A stretch of DNA of 64,000 bases from Bisporella sp. PMI_857 (Eukaryota > Ascomycota > Leotiomycetes > Helotiales > Helotiaceae): contig JAJSPD010000021.1 of assembly GCA_021307315.1 (NCBI GenBank), positions 558,001-622,000 on the forward strand. Direction: 5' to 3'. The translations under genes were made by a program, and so were the position numbers. Every line of letters starts with the position of its first letter. The first letter of the stretch is position 1. The notes beneath the pieces were generated by a model. That model was not told where the DNA came from. It made no database searches and saw nothing but the letters and a program-made list of their open reading frames with translations. Below are positions 32,026 through 45,700 of this stretch, one piece after another.

Positions 32026-33719
32026 AATAGCATCCTCTAATGCATCTAAAAACAGTGAGAGCGTGACCTAGAGGACGATATAGCCTCAGTTGTAGATTTG
32101 AATGTAGGACGTCTGCTATATAAGTTGGATTGAGTTGGAACAAAAATTATGTTTCTCCACAATAGTAACTCTAATCTACATTGTCAGAATGTAAAAGACA
32201 TTGACTTTAACTACCGAAATAAACTTCAGGTATCAATCTCAACACCATTAAATCTCCCTTGAGCAGTTGCGTGCTAGGTATTGACAAGGTGGCTCATTTA
32301 TAACTTACCATGAGCAATCATCAGCTTTCCTGGTAGGCGCTACCAAAGTAAGGTTTAGAAGGACTCCATTAGACTGTAATATCATTTGCAGTCATCGTTC
32401 GAATTCTGCTAAGCTCACCTGATAATGATTGCTGAAAGATGCCTAATGTAATGGTATGCCGAGTAAAAAAAAGGTTTCTAGAAAGAACTAAAGACAACTA
32501 GGTAAATAGCAAACCAAAAAGGTTCTTGGGCTGGCTGAGATACTTCATTGCTAGAAGACTTCCATGCATTTGAAGTGCATCTACAAGCAGTTCATATTGG
32601 TCATAATCAACAAGAAGATTGTCGCCAAAGATAGGTCTTTACAAAAGAACAGCTACCTTCATATGAATAACCTGACAAGAACAATTATATGTATCACACG
32701 AAGTGCGCTCTTGACCTAACTCATATCTCCACATAGCATAACTCAACACTCCACTTAGAGGCGGATGAATCGTTTGGCGGCGTCAAATGCTAGTCAAAAA
32801 CCCATGGCTCCAAACGTTGTGAACAGGTAGCCAAGAAAAGTGCGGTCTATGTAAGATATCAGCTGCGAAAGCCAAGAGAGGATGCGACGGCTAGAGAAGG
32901 TAAGTGATCACTTTCTAAGTATCTTAGCTGCCATGAGCACACCGATGGATGTAGATTTCAACTGCTGAAGGAGTTGCATGGTCTAGAACAAATGAACTCA
33001 AGTAACGTTGATGTTGACAACCTTAGTCCCATGCTAGCTGGAGCCAATGAACACAAGAAACTGGTGTTTACATAATTGCTGACTGGGTCGCAAGCTATGA
33101 TCCACTTTTAGCAACATCTCAGACAAACTGATGAGAAATTTATAGACTTGAAAGGAAGTTTACTTCAGTATTCTCTACAAATGTACACGCGCACATGAAC
33201 TGCTGCCGTTGGAGAAAGAAATCTCAATTGGGAAGATTATGATCACTGTCGTGGTAACCTGACATCTCGGGAACGTGGAGAATACTGCCAAGTTGACGTG
33301 CACGACAAATTCACTATATTCGACTTGATTACTTACGATGGCTTCACCAGACAATTATTGAAAACTTGCGGTGAAAGCTCGAATACCTTCGAATGTGCCA
33401 TATGGGATATATTTCGGTAGAAGATTGATAGTCGGATTCACTCTAACCTTACCGCATTATCAGAATCGTTCTATCACTGGATATGGTATCACAAAGCATC
33501 AGGTCCTCTGTTGACGAGCCGCGACGAGCGCTTCCATTCTGTCGATATACGCCTTACCCATATAGAATTGTTCCGTAAGGAAGCATATATTCTCCGTCTG
33601 TTCCTCCGGAAGGGGTGCTGTGCAGCAGAAGTTGTGCGGTGGCAGAGATGCTTCATAAAAAAATTCTCCGAAATAGATAGATTCTTATCTACTTATCACA
33701 GAATTCTGATCTTTTGTTG

Positions 33720-35264
33720 CAAGTCTGCTTTCTCAAGTATGGTACCGAGACTCGTTTGTCCTTCACCGATCGCCTCCAATATCTGGCCAATATAAGATGT
33801 CGCGGCTAGCTTTTGAGCCTATTCCGAAGATCGCATTTAGCCTGCATTAGCCCGCGTCTGCGCGCGTCGATCTAACGCCTCCAGTGCAACATATCGCGAA
33901 ACTTCGCAACACCAGATGGACGGTCATTGGACATTTGTTTAAGCTTTTCTTCAGACATATCTCGACATATGCAAGTGGTGGTAAGATGCGTTATATTTTA
34001 TCCAAGCGGAATCACATTCCGACGACGATATCACTACTAGCAGCAACGATCCAGGTGCAGTGCCTGGCTATTCGATATTGACAACGTCATTTGGAATCCT
34101 TGTAAGCCGCGGACCTCAATATTCGTATCGCAGTCTCACCACCATGGGATCATCACATTTCAAGTCTTTTCTGCCAAGCCATGCATTTAGTTGCACTTCA
34201 AAATTCACAGCTCGCTTGTTTACAACCTCATTTCCTCGAATCATTCTCCTCATCGTATTTTAAAGTCGCAAGTTGCACTCTTTAAGTCTGGTAAGAGGCC
34301 GTTCGTCCCTGAACATCATCACACATGGCCGAATATTCATTTGTACAACAGATCTCCTAATATATGAATTGCTATGTCCATCCATGGGATCTTGTTATGC
34401 TGTCTTATGTTTCTGGCGCGAGGTTGAATGGGAGGCGTAAACTGGATCTATGGTTCTTTAAGCCAACTCTCTAGATCGTGCTTTGCCGCGGTGATCTTTG
34501 TGTTTGATGCAAGATCAGATTTCAGTACCACGTTCTCGCGTCTCTCCATGCCTCTTTCATCAAACGGCGTCTATCGTGTGGACATCAGTGGTGCCAAACT
34601 TTCTTCCAGTATCTCCCTTGTGCTCTCGTCCAAAGAATCAGGAGCCCGCAAACCTTTCTGCCACCAAAAGTAATATTGTACGTTGAATAAAGTTGGCATC
34701 ATTTCCAGCAACATGGGATCCTTCGACAGGACATCCGAGTCTTGCTAAAGTGTTCTTAACGCGCAGGCTATGTGGATTGCAACACAGCTCAGATGTGTAA
34801 GCCAGTTATCGGGCATCCAAAATGCATATAATCGCGGTCTTGGAGTCGAATCCGAGAGAGTGCAATACTTTCATATCCGTGCCCAACTCACAGCCATTAT
34901 TGCAGTGTTGTGGGCTCGGTCAATCAGCTTTCAAACATATATTTCAGTATCATCCTTTTCTTGAATCAGATGGTGTCCATGAAGTGGAATCTTTGATTGG
35001 TTTTACCCTGTCACAATTCGATATTCCAAATCCAGCATTGTATGTCTCCAGTGCCTCCTGTGGTGAAACAGAGGAGAGAATTCTCGTATCGAAGATTGAG
35101 ACCCAGCCTGAGCATGCTTGCTTGCTGTTTCCCAAGATGCCAGATTCGGCCAGAGAGATAATATGATGGCCACCTTCGAAGTCTTGTGAGACAAATATGA
35201 TATTGGAATACTCGCTGGCGATTATTGATTCTTGCCCAATTATTGGGAGGCGTTCTAGATGCAT
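33720..35264 (-). pseudogene. Possible remnant of an unidentified protein gene
   Basis: Minus-strand blocks read like protein but change frame and meet stops: an open 104-codon frame at 35264-34950 (LPIIGQESIIASEYSN ...), a piece near 34715-34451 (YYFWWQKGLRAPDS, then TAG, then MERRENVVLKSDLAS) and one near 33800-33722 (GQILEAIGEGQTSLG). No family recognised; it could also be chance open sequence. Confidence 0.3.
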
Positions 35265-36017
35265 TTCTTAGCATGAACAGCTGTCTAATCAAGGTGATCA
35301 GCAAATTACTTACGGCCTGCTTAAGTTAATTGTTCGTAGTATAATCGGGCCCTTCTGACCTTGCACATCATCTTGGAAGGTTGTTAGAGGAAGATGCTGA
35401 TGTTCTGGGATTCTTTGCGGGCAAGTTTTCGCGAGGTTTGAAAGAGTAGGAAGGCTACAATGTCATGAAAGTTCGGTGTACAAGGATGCCGTAAGTTGTG
35501 AAGGGAACCGGTCAGAGGGCTAATACCGATACGAAATATTTATTTCGTCATTAAAGATTCTCCACGAGAGTAAGGCGCATTTATAAACTTCTGCTGTGAG
35601 TGATATGCATGGAAGTGCCTAAGTTCGGTCCCCTTCAGAATGTATTGAGGCAGTCTGCAACCTGGTAAATCGTTCATCTTATCCAACACAACCACTCAAA
35701 TTGTGGTTTGAACGCCGTTGAATTGCCCTTATTTGAGGTTTTATCCCAATCACGTCAGAATTCTTCCGTGGATCTCCTATTTGCGAAGCTCTAGTGGTTG
35801 AATCGTTGGCTGACGGCTATTACTTGCGGCAATATATATTCCTGAGTTGCACAATAGACCTCCAACCCAAAGACATGACAGCAACGTGCATAGCATAGTG
35901 CCACCACTGCAGGTTAAGTCATATGACCATCAGAGGGCATCGTTACAATATAATTATATGGCCGTTGTAGCTCGGTTCGGCAACCTGTAGTTTGATTCCC
36001 ACCTTGGGCAAGCGCTT

Positions 36018-36033
36018 CCCCCCCCCCCCCCCC
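36018..36033. repeat. Homopolymer run of 16 C
   Basis: Uninterrupted C16 in intergenic DNA. Confidence 0.95.
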
Positions 36034-37268
36034 ACCATTCTGTTCGTTTTCTTATTCATTCTGGCTCTTTTCCTGCTCGCTTCTGTAGCTTGTGCTACAG
36101 AGCATGATTTTGTGGGAAAGAGTGGCTCGGGGAAGATTTTGGCGAGGTCTTTCGTAGCCGTCGTTTCCATTCACAATGTACCTCGCCAAGGTGCCCAGGA
36201 AGTGCTTTAAAAGGTTGGCGCTATAGGGGCTAGTCCGGCTGGTTTCCCCTCAACGTCTATGTCTCTACGGCTAAGAAATAAGGGCCGATTCTTGATACGG
36301 CTATTCCCCTTTTTCACTTTATCGTATGCTCGTCAATGCTTACTTCATTGTTAGGCAATTCCATAGAATTACTAACTACAAAGTCAAATTACTTCTCTCT
36401 TTGTTGACAGATGTTTAATGTCGAAATTTCGATTGTAGTAAAAGAATTGAGTGCTAATGGCCGGTGCTAAGATCAGCCACTCAGTTCTCAACCGGAAAGT
36501 ATGGATACAGCAGTCCACCAGATCTGGGCGGAGCCTCCATCAAGGAAGCACGAATTGGATCTTATAGCGGTAATCACATGGAATCGTGAAGAAGATCGGG
36601 CAGTAGCTAAGACACTTAATACTCTAGTGCAAATCCAATTTAGTATGCTTAATTCGTTACTTAACACCAAGGCTCCAAACATTGGTTGTTACGAGCATAA
36701 AAAAAGGGATCGCGGGGTTCAAAGCCTGCCCTTATGCCCCTACTGGCCATGGGCAGCCGATAATAAGCTAGATGGAGGCCAACAGCTAATCCACTCCTGC
36801 TTTCGGGGACTTGAAGGCTTGGGTGAGACGAGTGGCTTACGTCTGGGCTACAAAACTGGCTTCGAACGGGGATTTATTTCACGGACCAGATGGTGAAACT
36901 GCACGGAAAGTGCCGAAAGAAGTAGAGCTGTGTATGAGGCATCTTTCTGCTAGGCTACTAGGCACATTGGCAGCCGGATTGGAGGATTCAGGAATTGGTC
37001 CAAGGATATCTTATCGCATCTAAAAGATCCATTGCCAAATCCTAGATCCAGAAAATTATAATAAGGCTGGAGCAGCTAAGTATTTACTGATCAAGTTGCG
37101 TGATACAAACGCGAGGATTTTGCTATTTGAAGTAGCTCGGTGGTTGGCCGATGTTATTGATGAATTTGGACAATATGCAAGCTTCCTTAAATGACAAAGA
37201 GTTGACAAGGCCAAGAAGACGCAGACTACTAAATCTCTACTTAATTCAGTGATCGAAGACTGCATTGG

Positions 37269-38250
37269 TCATGGCATGCCATTTTCAACCTGCTTCAACA
37301 ACTTGCACTGTGGCAGCCTCCCCCAGCGAAATCAATTCTGCCCAAGTTCCATTGCAGTGAGTCTCATCCGCGGGCCCGTTTCTCAATTCGTCTCTCCGTC
37401 CAAGGTTTTGCACATCTCGAAAGGTACACCGTAGTCAGGCGGGGTTGGTAGGTCCGGCCATGTAAGCCGGTTTGGTGCATTAAGATATCGTCCCATGTCA
37501 CCGCTGGATCTTCGTGCCGCTACCCATTCATTCAAAAAGGTTCGGAATGTTGATACTAGCGCCCAGTTCATGGTTACCAGTCCATTCTGAAATACTCTGC
37601 ACCATGTCCATGTTTCGTTCCCAATGGGGGATAGCTGTGAAGTCTGCATTGTTTGTGATAAGCTCGTACAATGTGAATACGACGGCAGACAGGTCATCTA
37701 GACCATCCAGCAAGCCTTGTTTCCGCCTGCAGCCCAATTTTAGTCAAAGAGAAGGAGGTTGTGTGTCTATGGATCGATGGTCAGATTTCGAGGTGCAATA
37801 TCTTGATTCCCAATTCTAGGTTTGGAAAATCCACGAGTTGGGTAGGCTGCCGTATCCACTCAAATCGGGAAAGTATCATTGGATTCACGAGTGTTCCACC
37901 TGGAATGTACTTTGTTGTGAACCCAATCACCTGAGACTCTAGGTCTTCCAGGACAACGCGATCAATTGGTACGATATTGGGATGCGGCGGCAGGCTTTCG
38001 AGCAGGTTCAGTTCATCCCAGGCCATCTGCTCTAGTTGAGGCTTCCCCAAGGGATTGGATTTGAAGGCTACCTTTTGGGAATTCCCAGATTCGTCTTCGT
38101 ATAATGAGAGACCAACACCTGACCCAAGCCGATCGAGCTCTTGAAGCTTGGAGTACTGGACCACACAGCAGCTGGCGAGTGATTTAACCCTCAACCTTCT
38201 AGATTCCCTACTGATGTACATCCTTATCCATGGCCCTTTGGCCAATATGG
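37269..38250 (-). pseudogene. Dead protein-kinase-like gene
   Basis: The intact first part (38245 down) reads ELDRLGSGVGLSLYEDES, VAFKSNPLGKPQ, AWDELNLLESLPPHPNI and ITGFTTKYIPGGTL-like text (here VIGFTTKYIPGGTL): Gly-loop, Lys and helix C of a kinase fold. The catalytic segment is still legible in a shifted frame as QDIAPRN...LLLFD.NWAA, but a small deletion removes the preceding Met-His and two in-frame stops (TAG, TAA) follow. Another shift restores DDLSAVVFTLYELITN ... IPHWERNMDMVQSISEW. Near the end a Trp codon is TGA, and one more TGA follows before QCKLLKQVENGMP. At least two frameshifts and four stops, so non-functional. It resembles a fungal kinase-like family I know from Leotiomycetes (memory only). 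Confidence 0.88.
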
Positions 38251-40036
38251 TAGCGCCAATTTCACTGGGTCAAATGGAAGGAATATGGTAAATCAGCTAG
38301 ACAACAGCCTGAACAGCCCAAACAATTGTGCTTGCGGTTAGTATGTTTACTACTCGAGCGTCTGCGACCATGCGTATCAGAAGGCTCCATACAGATGCGG
38401 CGCCACAACTGCCATATCTGGTATAATTTGCTTCTGCAAGACTCCAGAACCAAGAAATATCGTTCAGGCACCGCAGATCAACGCCCAATGCCATGCCTGC
38501 TGATTTCCAGTATTTGGGTGGGTGAGAATTTCTGATGATTTAACGAAAATTGTTAAGCATGTGATCTCAGACTTAGCAGAAATCGATGCTTTCGGGAGAG
38601 TGCCAGGGACATTCGACGGCGCTGGTGGTATTGATAGTGGAGGTATATGCAGAGACTGGGTACTCAGACGCGGCAGACTACTTTTAATATCACTGGCTCT
38701 TTATCTGCGGGGGAAGCCCATTAAAATCAAGGCCGTATTGTATTGCAGCGCGCTCCTACTCCGGTGCACGTTCCAGTTCGAAGATTGCCAAATCCAGCTC
38801 CAATAATTGCCATCTTTCTTGAATATTAGAAAGCCCTGCTGGTCCGCAGCGTGCAGACACGACTTACCGAGGAAGGTAAGGTATCTAGATACTCAAAACC
38901 GTGAGCAAGCCCGGGCAAATATGTATGATAATGATAAGCAACATACCTTACTAATGATAACATCGTATAGCTGAAAAAACATTTGCCATGTACCTATCGA
39001 GGTCTAAGTTGTGGTGGAATATGGTAGACACAATATCATCTTCACTATTGTCGAATCGGGAGAGGTTCTACTATGGCTCATATCTTGCTCAACTCCGTAA
39101 TAAGTGACTTACTAAGCTATATTTCTGTTGGATGTATTACTAGAGACGATAATTACCACGATCACACCTGGCAGAGTCTGGTTTAAGATCAACCCCTATC
39201 ATAAGCGAGGAAAGGTGGGGTAACCGGAGTATATTTACATGAATAAGCATTCTGAGAGTAGAATGCATAAGGTTGTCTCCTAAGGTGGTTCAAGTTTCAT
39301 AAGAATATTTCATTTATCTCCTACGCCGACCCAGATACAAAAACGATGACAACATTTCAGACACTGGAAGTACGCCAAGGAATTAGACATCATCTAATCT
39401 CTTGGCAAGTAGCAGATTCATGGCAGATCACATGACTATACAAGAAACTTATGGCTTTGCTGGAACGCGGCGACGACTCCTCCACGGTTGGACAAAGAGA
39501 GAGATGGAGAGTGTTCAAAGGATGTTTTATTACAGTGTTTGCCCGAGAATTGAAACCTGATTTTAGTTCATGGCATTCACTAGCCACAGTGGCTTGAAAT
39601 ATGCCATTCACCCTAAACCTGATGTGTTCTAAGTCATGTCTCTAGGCAGGCAAGTCGTGATCCATTCTCAACCCCGTCCCGTAACCGGTACTACTACCCT
39701 TTTTTGTTTATAATCACTGAAACTTCCATCCTTCTCCCCGTTCGCTCCCCCAAAGACTCTGCAGCTTCTACATTGTCCTTTTATTGATGCCTTTTTGAAT
39801 ATTTGCATCCCCGGGCTATTGACAATCGACTGTGCACACCCCTGCACCCAATCTCTTCAGCCTCGTCATCCAGATTCGCCATCACAATTCCAGGGTTTGA
39901 CTGGACCTTCGGTGTCGTCCGCGTTCCCCAGCAGCTCCCATCGGCAACGTCACAAGAACTTCACAGTTAAACTGTGCGGCTCAATCTGCTCTCAAGACCA
40001 TTCATCATCTATTGTCGACTATACTGAACTATAACT
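38251..40036. other. Intergenic stretch, no supported gene
   Basis: Between the dead kinase gene and the NMN adenylyltransferase. The last ~300 bases are pyrimidine-rich and likely the promoter and leader of the latter. No other feature recognised. Confidence 0.5.
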
Positions 40037-41813
40037 ATGACTTCAACTTCCGAAAATTCCTCTCCTCCGGCGCAGCGGGGTTACGAATTTCCCCGCGGAC
40101 GGCTGAGGCTGTCGCAAAACGACCCCTCCAGAATACCTCTTGTTTTGGTAGCATGCGGAAGCTGTACGTACAAGCAATATGGTTTTAAATTCTAGCATCA
40201 GTCTAACTAGCAGATAGTTTCTCCCATCACATATCTACATTTGCGCATGTTTGAAATGGTAAATCTCCATTAAAATTTTTGGAAGTGCCTGCCCACTCTC
40301 GAGGTATCAGAACGAGTCGCATAGGCATACTACACCCCAGCGATGTTTACATCGAAGGTCGAATAAGACACAACATCGCAGGAGTACAAAATAGTTTGCG
40401 GGCTCTCCTTGTAGAAACTCGGTTGATTATACGGGAGTGGGCTTGTGCAATCGAAAATTATGGTCTTGCTCTATGTTGCTTGGGACGAGGCTAACTTTTT
40501 CTTGTAGGCCTTCGACTTTGCGAAGTTCCAGACCGAGTTTGAGATTCTAGGAGGATATTTATCACCTGTGAGCGATGCATACAAGAAGGTTGGCCTAGCA
40601 CCTGCTGTCCACAGGCATGTTACCGCCGTGACCCAACTCTACAAACCGCTAACATAAGTAGACTTCAAATGTGCCAGCTTGCTGTTGACCAAACATCAAA
40701 CTGGCTGATGGTTGATTCATACGAGGCCACCAATCCAGAATATATGCCAACAGCTTGTAAGTGATTTTCGTCAGGAGTTTTAACTTGAAAGGATCTTGGA
40801 GTTTGAGACCACAACACATGGATTAGCAGAAATTCTCTATACAATATCATGAAATTATAGTGCTTTATTGGGAAGGCAACAGGGCTCTTTTCTGCTACTT
40901 GGAGAGCTCTGAACTGACTCTTTATACAGTGGTTCTTGATCACTTTGAGCACGAGATAAATACTGTACTTGGAGGCGTAGAACGACCTGATGGGACACGA
41001 GTTCCTGTTAAGATTGCGCTTCTCGCTGGTAAGTCTATCACCTGGAATAGATCCACTTAATTGATATTGTATCCTGCGCAGTGCTGACTATTATGCACTT
41101 CAGGCGCTGATCTCATCGAAACCATGTCGACACGTAGGTGCTTTGCTACTGTCTTTTATTCACCCAACTTTGTCTCTAGAGCTCAAGATGTATTATTCGC
41201 AGCACGAAACAAGAGACTTTTGCCCACTCTCTAGCCATTTCTATCGAGAATATGCTAATAGTTAAACACAGCCGGTGTCTGGAGCGAAAAGGATCTTGAT
41301 CACATTTGTAAGGACCACACATGTTCTATGATACTTAGAAGCTCATTAAATACTGACCGGTTCTAGTGGGAAAGTTCGGGACATTCATTGTTGGTAAGTC
41401 CAATATTTGACCAGGTCTAATCAAAGTATTAACAGAATTTGCAGAGAGATCAGGCACAGATGTTGATCAAGCTGTTAGCAATCTTTCAGCGTGGAAGAAC
41501 AATATTTATGTTATCCAGCAGTAAGTACATATTGTGATCTTGAAGCGGCAATAACAACATATAAGCTCAATCTAATACGGCACTAACTCTCCTCGCAAGA
41601 TTGGTACAAAACGACGTTAGTAGCACCAAGATTAGACTGTTCCTGCGACGTGATATGAGCGTTCGATACCTCATTCCGGAACCCGTCATCCAGTATATTG
41701 AGGAACATGGGTTATATTTGGACGATGCAGCCTCAGACGGAAAAGGGAAATCACACAGCACGGATATTAACAGCAAAGACTCTGCTGCAAGCAGCAGTGT
41801 GTCTAAGAGTTAG
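40037..41813 (+). CDS. NMA1: Nicotinamide/nicotinate mononucleotide adenylyltransferase
   Basis: Makes NAD+ (or its deamido form) from the mononucleotide and ATP. Ten exons: 40037-40163, 40218-40258, 40508-40614, 40662-40756, 40930-41028, 41104-41133, 41272-41307, 41367-41393, 41445-41520, 41600-41813; 283 residues. The nucleotidyltransferase signature GSFSPITYLH (residues 41-50) is rebuilt across intron 1; the second ATP-site motif SSTKIR is at 220-225. Between them lie [30 protein letters not shown], and [14 protein letters not shown]. Intron 3 (40615-40661) uses a GC donor (CACAG|GCATGT ... AGTAG) with a CTAAC branch site; no GT donor keeps the frame. The intron density is much higher than in neighbours. 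Ends with a Ser-rich tail after [13 protein letters not shown]. Confidence 0.94.
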
Positions 41814-42708
41814 ACTTGGAAAACACGATACACTCGCTATGAATTTATTACAGGGGCGTTCTGGTCATAGATCATACTCTTTCCAGTCGCAAAGACTGGT
41901 AACGTGGCGCTTGGGTTAATAAGGCTACGCTACAAGTTAGCTATTCTCGCAAGGAGTACTGTAACAACAACTTCAATGCCGTTCAGGCAACAACAGCACA
42001 ATCCCGCCGAAGACACCATTCTGCAGAATCCTCTGCCCTCAGATCTCTCAAGTAGTCATCCGTGGCTGTGGACTGGGAGATATCAGGGCATCAAGCACGG
42101 TATTCTGTCTGCCTAGAAGCAGCCACGATGGTGTCGTCGATTAGGATTTAAGGGGGAAATACCTGTTTGAACTCATCTTTATAAATAAGATAAATAGGCG
42201 AAGCAAGATATAGAAAAGTTTCCCTCACAATACTGACCTCGTACCCACGCTGCCAATAGTGATGTGTTGTTACTATTCAAGAATATTTCCACCTGCTATG
42301 AGTTTGTATTTATTTAACAGGCTGAACATAGCCCTGGGGATGGATATTGAGAATGGGCAAAATGAGATGGCAGTCAAGTGAGACGCTGCTAGTCGGGCGA
42401 GAGGTCGTCCAATGTATCAAACGTTACGCACATCTCATCGCATGTCTTAAGATTCTGATTGAGAGCGGAAGCGCCCACGCAGTATCTGAAACCTTTCATT
42501 CCATAATATCTACGCTAAATGCTGTCACTCATGCACATAAGGTATTTTCTCTATAGTCATTTCATTGGCATCAAGAAAAAGTGTTATCCATCCCTGGCTA
42601 AAAAGCATCCACCCGAATGTATCCCCTCTGGTATAGAAACCTCACGGTCAAACGCCTCTAAAATGCATGATCCATTCCCTCGTCTCATCCTCCCCATCCC
42701 TCAAATTC
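41814..42708. other. Intergenic between convergent genes
   Basis: 3' flanks of the NMN adenylyltransferase (plus) and exportin-T (minus). Nothing recognisable. Confidence 0.55.
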
Positions 42709-45700
42709 TCATCTTCGGTTACGCAGTGTCCCAAGCAGGTATGTCGCCAATCCTTTCCTTTCTGGAGAGGTGACCATGCTCTTTATGAAGTCGGAACCAT
42801 CCATGCCCATTGATGGAAAGAACTCACTTTGCAAGTGCTGAAGGAAGAGGTCCCCTGTCTTGATATAGATCGTTTGTTCCAAGCCAGCTATCTCATTAAG
42901 AACTTGCTTTGCCTGAGCGTCATTGCCGGGATGAAATGTAGGCTCGCGGAGAACTTCCCAGCAAACAGGGTGAAAGCGTTGGATTAGAAACTGATCAAAG
43001 CCTGGGAAGGCAGGCGACGGCGGGACAGAGGAGGTGACGGGAGCTTTTCCCACCTCCGCAATACTCGGACCGCCCCAGAGGTCGGCCATGCGTGTGAGGA
43101 CGGAGAAGGCAAGGCGACTTGCCATCAGGTTGCCTTGACCTGCTGTGACAGTCTTTGCTAATGTTGTGATCGACACGATAAGGGTCTCGAAAAATGCCTG
43201 GTTTTTGTCACTAACTAAAACAGCGCCAAGATCATTATTGAGAATTATCTGAACGAATGTCAGATATTCTCGACGGAGTTCTGCAAGCTGGATTTCGTCA
43301 TCAGTCCCAGTAACGGGCTCAGCCAAGCCGATGAAGACTCGCTGGAAGAGAGGAGTTAGAAGGGAGTCCAGAACGTCATAGATGTCCTTCTTAAATCCGA
43401 AGACTACTTGATCTAATAGACGAAGGAACATGGCCATTTCATCCTTTGAGGAGCTTTGCGACAGAAGTCCGTCTATCCAACGAGGGAGTAGTGGTAGGAT
43501 CCCAATACCCATGACGCCCATAAGTCTACTGAAGGCGGCTCGACTTGCTGTCCGAACGTCAAAAGATGTTCTCAAAGACTCCAGAGCAATGAGAATGGCT
43601 TCTGAGGCACGACTGAACTCTTCTGTAACCTGCTGGCTAGGTGCGTGATGCGCTGTGGCAGAATTTCCTGGCGTCCAGTCCGAAAACCCATGTGCCAGGG
43701 TTCCGAGAGCCATGATAACATGATGAATCTGAAGTATAGCTTGTGCATCTCCTGATTTCGCAGGCTCTAAATTACGCTGTATTTCGGAAAATAAAGGATC
43801 TAGAATTGATCGCGCATAGATGATCTGCTTCTCCACTGGAATACTTGCTTCTGATGATATAGTACCTATGGCCTCGAAGAGGTACAACTGCCCATTAAAT
43901 GTAGCATCGGCAGAATGGTCGCTCTCGTCCGAGGACATATCATCTCCAGATTCTTCTTGGATCTCTGCCCGAATGGGCAATAAGTCACTGATAGACTTGA
44001 TCACAGTCTCGGCAACGTTGCCAACGTGTGCTCTAAGATGCTTCACGAACCGGAAGAAAAGGTACCAAGATCGTGTCCGCACTCTGATGTGTTGGTGGTG
44101 AACAAGTTGCACGAATTGCTCAAGAACTTGTGGAATATAGTTGATCTGACTCTCGAAGAAGGAGCAATATCGTACACAAATTTCCATGTACTGAAGTTGA
44201 ATGGCAGGATGGTTAAATGATGCGATTCCTTGGAGATATTAGCGTGGCTCATAACAGTTAGCATTCGAACCTTACCAGACTCAACCATTTTTGCCATCAT
44301 GACGATAAGGCGCTCGGCAGCAACTCCTGAGGGCTCGCTCTTGGCATATAGACCCCCATTGGGGACCGTGAGTTCTCCAAAGAGATACATCTCATGAAGT
44401 GCTAAGTCGAGGTCACGCCAGTCCATCTGTCCTCCTTGCTGATCAAGATTCTGAAATGTGTTCCCAACCACGTTGCTCAGAATATCTATATACAGACCTT
44501 CGTCGACTGCAGAGACACTCTTTTGCAGCACCTGCAGCCGCTTCCGGAGTTCTTGAAATTCTGCTTCGTCCGTTTGTTCGTCCTCATCTCCCCACGAAGA
44601 GGTCTCGTCGTACCTCATCTTTTGAATTATAGCATTGAGTATTGGTGACAGCATGGCGGAATATACAGGAGGTAAGGGCTTAGCCTTACGCAAGAAGGTA
44701 AGGAGATCGGTGATAGAAGAAATGACAGATGAGCATATCTCATCATACTCATCAGAAAAGAAGCGAAGTAGATGCGGGAGAAAGGTCTGTAATAGTTGTT
44801 CTGCTTGTGCTCGAGTTTCAGTCTCAACTTTAGTATCCTCAAGAATTCTGACAACATCAGAAACCGTATTGTTGACAAGCTTGGCAACTGCTTCTGCAAG
44901 ATCAACATCATAGCTTGAAGTAGTGCGGAGTTCATGTAGAGGTGGGCTCGCGACAAGCTGAGAGACGACACCTCCCAGGTTCAAGAATATGATCATGCTA
45001 ATTTTATCAGCAGGCTTCATCTTCTTGCCAACGATTTCAGTGAATGTGTTGATAGCTGCATCTCGAACTCTGTCTTCCGAGTTGGTAGGATTAGTTCTGC
45101 CAACAAGCGGAAACAAGAGGTTGAGAGTATCTTGGTTAACAACCAAAGATATATCAATCCAATCTACCCACTTCCCAATTACCTTCAGAGCCATCTCCAC
45201 AACCTTGTCATTTTGTCCTTGCCACTGTGTAAGAATTTGCTGCCAGGAAGCTGCAACTTTTCGAACATCTCGAGCTCGTAGAATATCTTTTAGTTCGGTA
45301 TTACGTTTACCATTCGAGTTGGCTCCTGTGATGTGTACATCGGCAATCTCATCGTGCACAGATTCGAGAAGTCGAAGGTAGAAAACAACACCGCTCAAAT
45401 TATCCCTTGATCCATTGTTTTGTAGGCTGGTCAAGCTCAAGAAATCATCGAAGAAGGTGCTCCAGCTATCTTTGTATAACGCCACAAACAGTAATGTTAG
45501 GGCCTGGGCGAGTTTGTTTTGCAGACTTGCTGGATCAACATCGTCCGGATTTCCTGAGCCATACGTCCGTCTAACATAGTCTACCAATGTGTCTTTGATA
45601 TGTCCAAGTGCCTGGCTATCTTGCTGGGCCTGAATAGCGTGGTTGACTACATCTAGGGAAACTAAGCGGACAACCTCAACGGGTCTTGGTGAGCGTGTGA

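Larger units (their letters stand above)
32026..37268. other. Gene-poor, AT-rich region with decayed coding traces
   Basis: About 5 kb without an intact gene. Open frames are short on both strands. Coding-like blocks broken by stops occur on the minus strand (33720-35264). A 16-C run lies at 36018-36033. The plus frames at 36501-37023 have no recognisable motif. Confidence 0.55.

Noticed and set aside
36501..37023. Plus-strand frames that might be a transposon fragment
   Set aside because: No transposase, reverse transcriptase or terminal repeat could be recognised; left as unexplained.
40259..40507. AATTTTTGG in intron 2 resembling an Sm site of another snRNA
   Set aside because: No U1, U4 or U5 core sequence nearby.
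40617..40661. GT donor (CAT|GTTACC) for NMN adenylyltransferase intron 3
   Set aside because: Leaves exon 3 in phase 0 while the next exon needs phase 2; the GC donor at 40615 fits both frame and family.
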